DNA of 64,000 bases from Cheiracanthium punctorium (Eukaryota; Arthropoda; Arachnida; Araneae; Cheiracanthiidae): the NCBI GenBank assembly GCA_038373885.1, contig JAWZYV010010320.1:62001-126000 (forward strand). The letters run 5' to 3'. The notes below the pieces were generated by a model that was not told where the DNA came from, did not search any database, and was given only the letters and a program-made list of their open reading frames with translations. Shown here one piece after another: positions 11,791 through 22,410 of this stretch. A program made the translations under genes and the position numbers. Within the stretch, counting starts at the first letter, position 1; each line of letters begins with the position of its first letter.

Positions 11791-12969
11791 TACAGTCAAC
11801 TCTGGTTATACAGTGTGATTCAAAATTAGCGTGACCAATTTTAAAAGCATATACAGTCAACTTCTGTTATAGTGAACATCTGGGGACCGGCAAATCTCGT
11901 CCACTATATCAAGTTCACTAGATAGTCATTCATTAGATATAGAATACAGTGCAATTCACTATATACAGAATACAGTCAACTCCTGTTATACAGGGTGATT
12001 CAAAATTAGCGTGACCAATTTTTAAAGCATATACAGTCAACTCCTATTATAGTGAACCTCTGGGGTCTGGCAAATCTCGTTCAATGTATCCGAAGTTCAC
12101 TAGATAGTCATTCACTAGATATAGAACACAGTGCAATTCACTAGATATAGAATATAGTGAACTCCAGTTATACAGGGTGATTCAAAATTAGCGTGACCAA
12201 TTTTAAAAGCATATACAGCTAACTCCTGTTATAGTGAACGTCTGGGGATGGGCAAATCTCGTTCACTATATCTGAAGTTCACTAAAACCGATAAGAATTA
12301 AACATTACAGAACTAGAAAATAGAATTTTATACAAATATTGAATATTTATTAAGGAAATCAGACATAACGGATCCTATTTATGGTTCTAGAACTAGTTGT
12401 TAGGTATATTAAACACAATTAATTACATTTATGGAAATAATGCACATTCCGCTCACTTGGCAAAAGGTGCTGTCACTTTTAACCTGTGATATTGCATTGA
12501 GAATGGAAAATGAAATCATCAAAAGTCAAGAGTGAAATTTCCGCTTTCGTTCGCTTTCAAAATTACCCTTCCTTTTGTTAGTGAATGTTTTTAAAGGATA
12601 GGATGCATTACAGCATTGAAAAAAGTATGAACCCCCCTCCACACCGCCTCTTCCCCCTTGTTTAATATAAGTGAGTTAGCCCAGACCCTGGCAATTTACC
12701 TGTATTTCGGAACAGGTGCTTGATAATCTTTCTCTTTAATCGAACACGAAAGAGACACTCTACGTTGGAATCGAACAACATTACTTCTACCGTCCAGATA
12801 TTGTTTTGTTCACTATAACCGAAGTCACGGTTCACTTAAACCGAAAAATGCTATGTACGTGAATCGGGGCTAGGGAAATGCGTTCACTATAGCCGAAAGT
12901 TCACTATATCCGGGTTCACTATATTTGGACTCACTATATCAGGGTTCACTATATCTGGAGTTGACTGTA
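11791..12969. mobile_element. pogo/Tigger-type element with tripled 180-bp left end
   Basis: The right end GGAGTTGACTGTA (to 12969) is the inverse of the left end TACAGTCAACTCC; both sit at TA. The left portion is present three times in tandem with a 180-bp period (TACAGTCAAC at 11791 and 11971, a mutated form at 12151). Each unit also holds TACAGGGTGATTCAAAATTA, itself a typical mariner end, suggesting a MITE inside the unit before it was multiplied. Segments ATATTTATTAAG and AAATAATG in the body recur in the copy at 16160-16690. No transposase frame survives. Confidence 0.75.
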
Positions 12970-13687
12970 AAGATTTATGATAAATTTTAATCGCTTTACA
13001 CCAGTTTTATTTTTTAAATTAAACGTTTAAATTACCAATGGAACGATTTTTATCGGTAGGAGAAAATTATGACTCCGAAATTAGATCCTCAAACCGGAAA
13101 CAAAATTTTAAAGCTTTCGAAGGATGGTTGCTCAAAATTTGTTATAAATATAGCATTTAAAAATCAGAAACGTATTTTTCTAATGGATTACTATCTAAAA
13201 TTCGAAAAGAAATAAAATTTGGCTGGTATTTAAAAGCTCCAGGAAAAAAAAGTGTGGACGAAAGGAAGTCCTTGGTGAATAAGAATAAAAGAAGCTGAAA
13301 AGACTTATCGCTGTATAAAATCCTCCGCCTCAAAAAAAATTTAGCAAAGAAACTACAGGTATCGCAATCGAAAATTTGTCGTCAGATAAAGAAAAGCGGC
13401 TATAAAAAGGCGAAGAAACCAGTCTGTCCTCAAATGTCGGCAAGACCGTAGAAAAGCGAAGAAAACGTTCATGGTCTCCGTATTTGCTGTTACGCAGAGG
13501 TAGATAAAAAACATGGACAGCTTCGCATGAAGCATTATTTCACCTGGTTTCCTCTACTCACAAAAAGAAGATACAGTATATTTCACGCAAACAGCGTCGC
13601 AGTGACGAGGCTGTTTTGCAAAAGGCAAGTTGACCGTCAACTGTTATTACATGCATGGGAATGTCCTCTCAAGGCTTAAAAAAACTA

Positions 13688-14263
13688 TCAGATTGTAACG
13701 AAAGTTTTCCGCCAGATTTGCTTGAGTCAGCTCACGCGTTACCCAGCTATTGACCTTATATGTCAAGTTTATGCGATGCTTAGAGCGACTAATGGACATG
13801 GCACTAAAGTCTAACTCCTTTGGTGGTGAGTGGATGAATATTTTATCTTCTTCCACAAATTCTCGTAGACAGGCCTCATCAACATGAGTAGGCCGGCCAG
13901 AGCGCTCTCCTTCTATAATGTCCTAGTCCTTGTTTTTGAACTTTCGGTACCAAATCTTCACAGTGTCATAGATACAACAGTAGTACCTTAAGCTGTACAC
14001 ATGATTCGCTGTCATTCTGTAGCTGACTTTTTGCAACAGAACTTAGAATAATTGATGGTTCAATCTGGTAGCGTGATAGTTCCATTTCAGACACCTTAAT
14101 CATAACGATATTGTTTTACAGATTTCACAACACAGTGCTCTAAAACAAGTCTTTTTCTTTCAAATAACAAAAATCGTTTGGGCAAAATATTGGCAAAGAC
14201 ACCAACGCAAACTGCTTGTGCAGGCAATACTTGCAGTGGCGGAAAACTTTCGTTACAACCTAA
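13688..14263 (-). mobile_element. Internally deleted mariner MITE, copy 1
   Basis: 576 bp, reading on the minus strand from TTAGGTTGTAACGAAAG (14263 downward) to the opposite end at 13688. TA flanks it at 13686-13687 and 14264-14265, a mariner target duplication. On the minus strand it keeps a transposase fragment (13647-13856 region) with FVEEDKIF, SISRSKHRINLTYKVNSWV and ELTQANLAE, the stretch that leads to the conserved HELT motif. The catalytic domain is missing. Confidence 0.88.
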
Positions 14264-14539
14264 TATTTGTTGTTGAACCAAAGGCTAAAGTTGGTGTTAA
14301 ATACTATCAGAATAAAGCTTTGAAGCATATGGTCAAAGAGAGAAAACTTCTCTATCCTCAAGGAAACATTGTTTTACACGAAGATTCTGCACTTAGTCAT
14401 ACTGCAAAATCGACTATAAAAAGGCTGACAGATAAAAAAATTAACTTTCTTCCTCCTCAGAAATGGGTACCATCATTCCCTGGCTTGCAGTTATTTTTTA
14501 TGGGGATGCTTATAAAAACAATTAAATAGACGTAAATTC

Positions 14540-15123
14540 TTAGGTTGTAACGAAAGTTTTCTGCCACTCCAAGTATTGCCTGCACAAGCAATTCGCGTTG
14601 GTGTCTTTGCCAATATTTTGTAAAACGATTTTTGTTATTTGAAAGAAAAGACTTGTTTTAGAGCACTGTGTTGTGAAATCCGTAAAACAATATCGTTATG
14701 ATTAAGTATGAGGTTTCTGAAATGGAACTCGCACGCTACCAGATTGATCCATCATTTACTCTCAGTTCTGTCGCAAAAGGTCAGCTATAGAATGACACTG
14801 AATCATGTGTACAGCGTAAGGTACTACTGTTGTATCATATGACACTGTGAAGATTTGGCACCGAAAGTTCAAAAACGAGGACTAGGATATTAAAGAAGCA
14901 GAGCGCTCTGGCCGGACTACTGATGCTGATATGGCCCGCCTACGAGAATTTGTGGAAGAAGATAAAATATTCATTCACGAGAGCTAGCTAAAAGAGTTAG
15001 ACTTTAGTGTCATGTCCATTAGTCGCGCTAAGCATCGCATAAACTTGACATATAAGGTCAATAGCTGGGTACTGCGTGAGCTGACTCAAGCAAATCTGGC
15101 AGAAAACTTTCGTTACAACCTGA
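14540..15123 (+). mobile_element. Internally deleted mariner MITE, copy 2
   Basis: 584 bp, same family as 13688-14263 but in plus orientation. It starts TTAGGTTGTAACGAAAG and ends CTTTCGTTACAACCTGA. TA follows at 15124-15125; the left TA is altered. It carries the N-terminal half of a mariner transposase with stops: MELARYQIDPSFTLSSVAK, KIWHRKFKN-like, REFVEEDKIF and LTYKVNSWVLRELTQANLA. Copies 1 and 2 face each other and could form a 570-bp stem around 14264-14539. Confidence 0.88.
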
Positions 15124-15282
15124 TAAAAACACTTCAAGGGCTTAAAAAAGGAATCAAAGAGGAAGTTTGAAAAATACCCCCAAAAATGACCGGTAAAGCT
15201 CTTTTGGCTTGGCCTAAGCGTTTACGTTAAGTGTACTATTCTAAAGGAAACCACATTGGAAATTTATTTTAAACTAGCCGCC

Positions 15283-15640
15283 TCCGGCGACCTGTTGGTT
15301 CGCCATCTTAATAAATCTTGTTCGGAGATAATCCTGTTCCTCACCGGCTTCCTTGGCACTGAAATCTCTCAGATTCTGAATGGAATTTAAAATTAAGATG
15401 ATTACAAATATTAGCGGCCCTAGGGTAAGTGGCGCCACTTGCTAATGCAAAAAAGACACCCCTTTTAGGATCTACTTAGTTTTTGAGTTCGAAATGACGG
15501 TCCTTCGAAGCCGGCGTCCCGATGCAATGCTTACCGGGTCGGGCCGCCCCTGGTTACAAAAATAAGATGGTTAAATGATAAAAACCTACAAAAAGGTACA
15601 AATTATTTTCGTCCTATATTTATTCTGAAAAGCTTCTGAA
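15283..15640 (+). repeat. Dispersed repeat family F, copy 1
   Basis: Begins near CTAGCCGCCTCCGGCGACC and runs through AGGGTAAGTGGCGCC, TTTTTGAGTTCGAAATGACG and CCGGCGTCCCGATGC. Copies lie at 22411-23640 and 35990-36560. This one lacks the MITE insertion seen in the second and so preserves its empty site (GAATTTAAAATTAAGATG). The family class is unknown; the GC-rich core is unlike its surroundings. Confidence 0.75.
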
Positions 15641-15879
15641 TATATTGGCCTTTATCAAAAATGGAAAGGTAAAAAACATTTCACTCCTGCTCAGATTTCA
15701 CATGCACACGATGTTTTAATTAAAAAATAACCTTACAAATAATGTAAACAAAAAAAATCGTTATTCTTTAATTTTTACTTCAAGAGTCTGAATAATTTAA
15801 TAAACTCGCCAAACATGGCAACCTAGATAGCTAAACTCTCCCTCTTTCCACTGCAGGGTTACATTTGCGAAATAGCGAG

Positions 15880-16095
15880 AACAAAAATGATCATTTTGCG
15901 ACACGTTTTTTATCGCTATCTCCTAAAATAATTCGAATTTCGAAAAAATCGCTTCGAGGTGTGTCGAGACCTGTCTTGGAGAATTTCCGTACAAAATTTG
16001 GTAGGTCTACGATCACCCGTTTCGGAGCTACGCGAGACACAGACAGACAGACAGACAAACGGACAGATTACAGATTGTTTTATCTATATAGATAA
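15880..16095 (+). repeat. Retroelement-like 3' tail with GACA repeats
   Basis: TCGCTTCGAGGTGTGTCGAG, AATTTGGTAGGTCTACGATC and the run ACAGACAGACAGACAG followed by TATCTATATAGATAATAGAT match the 3' ends of 2920-3080. Tails like this, ending in short tandem repeats, are common for RTE-type and some Helitron-like repeats. An open frame at 15865-16095 is a by-product. Confidence 0.5.
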
Positions 16096-16159
16096 TAGAT
16101 AACTTAATTCAATAAAAATTTAGGGTGCTCTGAAATTGGTCACATTATTTTTTAATCAA

Positions 16160-16690
16160 CCTGTAATGAACTTCTGGAGACCATCAAATATAGTCCACTA
16201 TATCCGAAGTTCACTAAAACCGGAGTGCCCCCCATGGTGGAGAAAAAAAAATTAATAAACTAAAACATAGTATTTTATACCCTGCTGAATATTTATTAAG
16301 TAAATCATAAATAATCCCATTCATGATTATGGAAAATACTTAAAAATATTCATTAAGTAAGTCAAACATAATTAATGTGATTTATGAAAATAATGTGCAT
16401 TCGTTATATTTATATTTGCAATACCTTTGTTAAGCATGAAAATAGTCTGTTATGCGCTGTTGTTTAGTGTAGACAGCTCTTTAATATTTTTTTTCTAATT
16501 CTTTTTCTAGCTTTTGTGCAATTTCCAGACTCGATTCAACATTGTCATCGTAAATTCAGTTTCTAAATTCACTATAACCGAAGTCATGATTCATTAAAAT
16601 TTAAAGTACAATGCACAATTCTAATATATGTGAATTGGGATTAATGATATTTGATGGCTAATGATTTCACTATATCTGGAGTAGACTGTA
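16160..16690. mobile_element. pogo/Tigger-type element, decayed second copy
   Basis: Right end ATATCTGGAGTAGACTGTA matches the right end of 11791-12969 apart from one change. Left part has TAATGAACTTCTGGAGACC and the inner segments CCGAAGTTCACTAAAACCGG and ATATTTATTAAGTAAATCA. The left terminus has decayed. Confidence 0.7.
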
Positions 16691-17455
16691 ATTATCAAGA
16701 AGAGAAGTATAATAATCCAAACGTAGTTGAGGTTTCGTTGATGCCTGAAGGAAATTTTTTTCTTGTTTGTTTGTTTTTTAGAATGTGTAATACAGATAAC
16801 ATATTGTTTTAAGTTTTATCTCTTACCATAATAAACTTAAACTGCAATAGACTTACAATTAAAGCTAAATTTATAATTTTCATTCCAAATGAATAATGTA
16901 GATTGCGCTAATTCATTCTACATAAAATATGTATTTACGACTGTATATCGATCTAAACAATATCGAAGGACCTATTAAGAGATTATAACATGAATATGCG
17001 TTAGGACCTTTTAAAAAGACCTCTTCCAATGCAATTCCCATTATTAGCAGATAGCCATTGCATATATTTGCCATAACATAAAACAGAAAAAATAACCAAC
17101 AGCTAAACAATATCGATATATCTATAATAAATAATAGTAATAATTTAGATATATCGATTAATCCATTAATCAACACTCCAAAAAAGGGATACCATCTGTT
17201 CTTTGGCTTTATAGTTTTGTAAATTTTTATGATCTTATATATTCTTGGATAATAACAGTGAGGATTGAATTTTAATACTGTCCTTAAAAAATATTTATTT
17301 GTATATAATTTCTTTGCTGCAATATTCATTGAAGTAAGGGATAAAAGAAAGTTGGTGTATGAAAGGGTATTTCAAAAACAGCAGTCACAATTGCAATGTC
17401 GTCCCTATTTTCCTTTTATATTTCATTAATCAGGAAAGTTCATTACTATTTATTA
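16691..17455. other. AT-rich spacer with an unassigned minus-strand open frame
   Basis: The minus-strand frame 16913-17329 encodes 138 residues. It has a basic tyrosine-rich start, then two hydrophobic stretches (about residues 50-75 and 75-100, for example LLLLFIIDISILFSCWLFF) that could be membrane segments. I recognise no family. A relic of a membrane protein such as a chemoreceptor exon is conceivable, but AT-rich composition alone gives such peptides. Confidence 0.25.
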
Positions 17456-17690
17456 ATGTGTCGTGTTTGTCTGTCTTGTTCCATAAAGCACTTCTTTGTA
17501 ATCAAAATCGATACGGATTTCGCTTTCCATAACTGTTTTACGATCTTCACCAAGCATATCTAAACTATACTTCACCTTTACAAATAATTTTTATCTCATT
17601 TTACACAACAGATGACAATACCAGACTATTTTTAACAGAATTCGGAGATAATTAATTTTTAAATAGATGGTAGCAGTACTCAAATACCTG
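17456..17690 (-). repeat. Pieces of dispersed repeats seen near 9840-10890 and 43030
   Basis: On the minus strand, GATTACAAAGAAGTGCTTTA followed by TGGAACAAGACAG matches the GDFNID-coding units of 9840-10890. The adjacent CAACAGATGACAATACCAGA matches, inverted, 43130-43160. Confidence 0.6.
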
Positions 17691-17965
17691 TATGTGTGAT
17701 ATCCGTTCTGCAGTCCGCTCACTTTTTGTTACATATGTTCAAAGAAAACTTTACAAGTACTTATTTATTTTCCGAAGTAAATTTAATGATATCCTCCTTT
17801 AGTGTTTACAATATTTTTTTAATGATTCCCTGGTTACTACAAAACACACATTCAGTCGCAATAATCCTGTATGTTGGCTATTCCTAGAAATTTAACTTAT
17901 TTTTTTTCTTTCGTGCTAAAAAAAATACAGTCCAAAACCTTAAAATGAATACGTATATTGTACAT

Positions 17966-18632
17966 TAGGGCGGAGCGAAAACCACTTTTTCTCGAAATTC
18001 AGATTGCCTGAGTAATCAAATGGTGCGAAACTGATAAGAACAATTTTTCTCCAAATTTCAACTTATAATATTGCTATCTTCAAGTTCCACATCTCAAGCG
18101 AATATATTTCCAGTGTCTGTTTTAGTCTTTTATAAATTTCTATTGAAACAATTACGTTTAATTGATTAATTGAATAGCTAATACTCCGATACCCTTGCTC
18201 TATCAAGATCAGCGGCTGGTTCGGGCATTTAGTCTCTCTTGGAGATTTAGCGAATCTTATCCTCAGTCGTTTACCGACATTTGGCTTCCTGACTAACGAA
18301 ATCGTCATCATTTTCTGAGATATATTCCATTTCTGAATCAGATCATAAGTCGATGGTTGCTTCTAAATCTACGATGTCCAGCACTGACATGTGATAATAA
18401 CGTATTAATAAAGCAATTTAATTATGAAAACATCACTAATTATTCAATTAATTAATTAAACATTATTATTTCAATAAATATAAGCTAGAAATATATTCGC
18501 TTGAGTTGTGCAACCTGAAAATGACACTACTTTGAGCTGAAATTTGGAAGCAATTTGTTCTTATCAGTTTCGCACTATTTAATGACTCAGTCAGTGTGAA
18601 TTTTGAAATAATAATTCTTTTGCTCCACCCTA
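17966..18632 (-). mobile_element. hAT-like element with long TIRs, copy 1
   Basis: The element is 667 bp and flanked by identical 8-bp duplications, TTGTACAT at 17958-17965 and 18633-18640. These fit the hAT target pattern nTnnnnAn. Ends are TAGGGCGGAGCGAAAACC and its inverse; terminal repeats extend about 150 bp, much longer than usual for hAT. Between them, on the minus strand, is one unit related to the 186-bp repeat of the second copy (SEMEYISENDDDFVSQE if translated). No transposase is present. Confidence 0.85.
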
Positions 18633-18640
18633 TTGTACAT

Positions 18641-19140
18641 GCACTTATTTTTATACAATTTTCTGGAATAAAAATAGGCACTTTTGTGACCGCTTTCTTA
18701 AAAATAATACGATCGTCAAGGCTGTTAAACAAAAGCAATTCGTAAAATGCTTCATTACAGTAGCACAAGAAACGTTCGTAACTGGAAATTCTGTCATATA
18801 TATAAATAGTACCGACATGCATTTCATCTCTTTCCAACTAAGTCCCTATTCCCCGTACAATTACTGCATGTCTAGGAGTTGCATCAACTGCAAAGTGGCG
18901 ACTGGGCGAATCCTACACAGTGAATGATGATAAGTGTTCATTTCACTTTCAAATTAACCCGGCAAGTGCAGCGGCACCAGGCAATGCAGAGAACAAATCA
19001 CCAACAGCTTATCAAGGGGACGCTGATTCCTCAAAACAATCTATTGTGATGCTGGGGATAATCAAGCACTGGGAAATAGCTGTTGAGGTTTGTAAAATGC
19101 GGCTCTGAAAACAGCTGTTTTTTTGCCCTCTCTCTGTCGA
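18641..19140. other. Unassigned spacer
   Basis: No repeat relation or gene family was recognised. A 62-codon plus-strand frame (18920-19108) is somewhat less AT-rich but has no known motif. Confidence 0.35.
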
Positions 19141-19147
19141 AACCATT

Positions 19148-19652
19148 TGAGCCTTTGAGGCGCAACCCTTTCCCAATGCTGAAAAAAAAGGGCAGCCGTT
19201 GCCATCGCTCGACTTAACAACCAGCAAGATGGCGGACGATCGAAACGTTCATCGCCTGCCACAGATCTAGAGCTGTGCAGCTGGCTGTGCGGCACAGCCA
19301 GCTGCGTCAAAAAAAGGGTCTCTAGATCTGTGGCAGGCGATGAACGTTTCGATCGTCCGCCATCTTGCTGGTTGTTAAGTCGAGCGATGGCAACGGCTGC
19401 CCTTTTTTCAGCATTGGGAAAATCTATCCAGCTGATCTCGCATTCTTCCCTTTTTCAGCAGATGTCAGTGCTGTTAAAAATAATTGTGACAGTTTTTTTA
19501 ACGGGAAATGACGTGCTAAAAAGTAAAGGATTCTCGTGGAGCTATGTCACCCGAAACTATTTTTATAGAAATTAAATCTATTCTTCGGACTGGCAACAGT
19601 CAAAACGTCAGAGTTTGGTATTCCCAGAGCGGGAACACTGCGCGTTAAAGGG
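19148..19652. mobile_element. TTAA-type palindromic MITE M2, copy b
   Basis: Reads in the reverse sense to copy a: GAGGCGCAACCCTTTCCC at the left and GCGCGTTAAAGGG at the right, followed by TTAA at 19653-19656. The left TTAA has mutated. The centre is an uninterrupted hairpin (arms with AACAACCAGCAAGATGG and inverse, centre CTGGCTGTGCGGCACAGCC). Several open frames on both strands are products of the hairpin. Confidence 0.85.
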
Positions 19653-19656
19653 TTAA

Positions 19657-19960
19657 ACATTCCTCTTCTATAACTTACAAGATTTGTAAGTAATGTGTAA
19701 CGTGTATTTGCGCTTGCTGTCATTTTACAGCAGAGAGACTGGTTTGGAATGTGGCGTTTGCTTACTTTACACAGAAAAATGCTAGAAAATTTTCGGACAG
19801 CGAATCTGATATGGTCGCTTATGGAGGGGTTTGTGGTCTCTTTTAGAGGATCTTTTAACATTAAGTAGACAGGGTAAAAAATCGGCGTCTTAAATATTGG
19901 TCATTGGGAGTAGGGGGGGGGAGTCGCTGAAAAGAGGTGGTCACTCATAGAAGTAATTTT
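19657..19960 (-). mobile_element. Tigger element fragment
   Basis: On the minus strand this matches 5400-5655: GACCACAAACCCCTCCATAA, CACATTCCAAACCAGTCTCT and TCTTGTAAGTTATAGAAG. M2 copy b ends at a TTAA that belongs to this fragment, so M2 entered a pre-existing Tigger element. Confidence 0.72.
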
Positions 19961-20188
19961 TGGACCTAGATCAGGATGTTATTGATACATACGGGAAAAA
20001 AAACTTTATTCGGATACTTTAAATTTAGCAAAGTAAACAACTGGTACATTTTACGTGCTTATGCTCTCTGTAGGAAAATTCTAGGAACGTTCAAAATAGT
20101 AAGAAGCTGATGTGCCCTAAAATTCCAAGGAATGTACATGAAAATGACAGGTATTGTAAAAAATAATTTGCGACGATTGGTTGTTCAG

Positions 20189-22158
20189 TAGGATGGATCT
20201 GAAAAGACTTTATTTCAAAATTCCCACTGCCTGAGTCATTAAATGGTACGAAGCGGATAAGAACAGATTGTTTCCAACTTCAGCTCAAAATATTGTCATC
20301 TTCAAGTTCCAAAACTCAAGTGAATATATTTCTTGCTTATATTTGTTAAAATTATAATGTTTAACAAATTAATTAAATAATTAGTGATGTTGTCATAATT
20401 AAATTGCTTTATTAATACGTTATTACCACACGTCAGTGCTGGAAATTGTAGATTTAGGACCAAACGCCGACTTAGGATCTGAGTCAGAAATGGAATACTA
20501 TACCCCAAAAAATGATGACGATTTCGTTAGTCAGGAATACAAACGTCGGTAAAAGACTGATGATGAGATTCCCACAATCTCCAAGACAGACCCAATGCCC
20601 GAACGTTATTACCACACGTCAGTGCTGGAAATTGTAGATTTAGAAGCAAATCTCGACTTAGGATCTGAGTCAGAAATGGAATACTATACCCCAAAAACTG
20701 ATGACGATTTCGTTAGTCAGGAATACAAACGTCGGTAAACGACTGATGATGAGATTCCCTCAATCTCCAAGACAGACCCAATGCCCGAACGTTATTACCA
20801 CACGTCAGTGCTGGAAATTGTAGATTTAGAAGCAAACGTCGACTTAGGATCTGAGTCAGAAATGGAATACTATACCCCAAAAAATGATGACGATTTCGTT
20901 AGTCAGGAATACAAATGTCGGTAAACGACTGATGATGAGATTCCCACAATCTCCAAGACAGACCCAATGCCCGAACGTTATTACCACACGTCAGTGCTGG
21001 AAGTTGTAGATTTAGAAGCAAACGTCGACATAGGATCTGAGTCAGAAATGGAATACTATACCCAGAAAATGATGACGATTTCGTTAGTCAGGAATACAAA
21101 TGTCGGTAAACGACTGAGGATGAGATTCCCACAATCTCCAAGACAGACCCAATGCCCGAACGTTATTACCACACGTCAGTGCTGGAAGTTGTAGATTTAG
21201 AAGCAAACGTCGACATAGGATCTGAGTCAGAAATGGAATACTATACCCCAGAAAATGATGACGATTTCGTTAGTCAGGAATACAAATGTCGGTAAACGAC
21301 TGAGGATGAGATTCCCACAATCTCCAAGACAGACCCAATGCCCGAACGTTATTACCACACGTCAGTGCTGGAAGTTGTAGATTTAGAAGCAAACGTCGAC
21401 ATAGGATCTGAGTCAGAAATGGAATACTATACCCCAGAAAATGATGACGATTTCGTTAGTCAGGAATACAAATGTCGGTAAACGACTGATGATGAGATTC
21501 CCTCAATCTCCAAGACAGACCCAATGCCCGAACGTTATTACCACACGTCAGTGCTGGAAGTTGTAGATTTAGAAGCAAACGTCGACATAGGATCTGAGTC
21601 AGAAATGGAATACTATACCCCAGAAAATGATGACGATTTCGTTAGTCAGGAATACAAATGTCGGTAAACGACTGAGGATGAGATTCCCATAATCTCCAAG
21701 ACAGACCCAATGCCCGAACGTTATTACCACACGTCAGTGCTGGAAATTGTAGATTTAGAAGCAAACGTCGACTTAGGATCTGAGTCAGAAATGGAGTACT
21801 ATACCCCAGAAAATGATGACGATTTCGTTAGTCAGGAATACAAATGTCGGTAAACGACTGAGGATGAGATTCCCACAATCTCCAAGACAGACCCAATGCC
21901 CGAACGAGCCATTGTTCTTGATAGAGCAGGGGTGTCGGAATATTAATTATTCAATTATTTAATTAAACGTAATAATTTTAATAGAAATTCATAAAAGACT
22001 AAAAAAGACACTGGGAATATATTCGCTTGAGGTGTGGAACCTGAAGATGGCAATATTATGAGCTGAAATTTGGAGAGAATTTGTTCTTATCAGTTTCGCA
22101 CCATTTAATGACTCGGGCAATGTGAATTTCGAGAAAAAGTGTTTTTTGGTCCATCCTA
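20189..22158 (+). mobile_element. hAT-like element with long TIRs, copy 2, with internal tandem expansion
   Basis: Flanked by TTGTTCAG (20181-20188) and CTGTTCAG (22159-22166), 8-bp duplications with one mismatch that fit nTnnnnAn. The ends TAGGATGGATCTGAAAAG and, inverted, TAGGATGGACCAAAAAAC are homologous to copy 1 (17966-18632). Long terminal repeats occupy about 20189-20345 and 21990-22158. The 1,970-bp length comes from eight tandem copies of a unit present once in copy 1. Confidence 0.88.
20418..21905 (+). repeat. 186-bp tandem array, eight units
   Basis: CGTTATTACCACACGTCAGT starts units at 20418, 20604, 20790, 20976, 21161, 21347, 21533 and 21719; the fourth unit lacks one C and is 185 bp. 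Units differ at only a few positions. 186 is 62 codons, and one frame is open except for a single TAA per unit: it reads YYHTSVLEIVDLEANVDLG, then SESEMEYYTPENDDDFVSQE, YKCR, stop, TTDDEIPTISKTDPMPER. The acidic peptide may descend from a captured or transposon-encoded exon; I do not recognise it. Confidence 0.95.
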
Positions 22159-22169
22159 CTGTTCAGTAA

Positions 22170-22410
22170 AGTTTCTGGTCCAGCACTGACGTTAAAGTCT
22201 TCGTGCAACGTTCCTAAGAATTCTAGGGCACCTCGCACCTGTCTATTATTTCCAAGGGTCGTTCTTCGATTTTTTTTTTACAGTGTGCAATGTTAGACCA
22301 GATAGAATGCATACAATTCCTATTGTTACGGATAATATACATACAATTTTATTTTATCAGATCTGTAATGAGTTTTAATTTATTTATTGCTATTTTTATT
22401 TATCTACTAG
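22170..22410. other. Unassigned spacer
   Basis: AT-rich; no signal beyond a short poly-T run near 22270. Confidence 0.4.

Larger units (their letters stand above)
13215..15262 (+). pseudogene. Mariner transposase pseudogene, split by two MITEs
   Basis: Coding remnants lie in three pieces: 13215-13687, 14264-14539 and 15124-15262. Piece one has a helix-turn-helix resembling LAKKLQVSQSKICRQIKKSG. Piece two holds LHEDSALSHTAKS, matching the second catalytic region (HxDNAPxH) with its Asp kept, then WVPSFPG, where the usual SPD motif has lost the third catalytic Asp. Piece three gives TLQGLKKGIKEEV and KALLAWPKR, a typical C-terminus for this group. Removing both inserted MITEs restores the order of the pieces. 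Internal stops in piece one and the lost Asp show it is inactive. Confidence 0.82.

Noticed and set aside
19012..19575. Several proteins beginning MLVVKSSDGNGCPFF or MAGDERFDRPPS
   Set aside because: The same peptides recur wherever the M2 hairpin occurs; they are translations of a non-coding palindrome.
20418..21905. Regular repeat array resembling CRISPR
   Set aside because: Units are 186 bp of continuous homology without unique spacers, and lie inside a transposon of a eukaryote.
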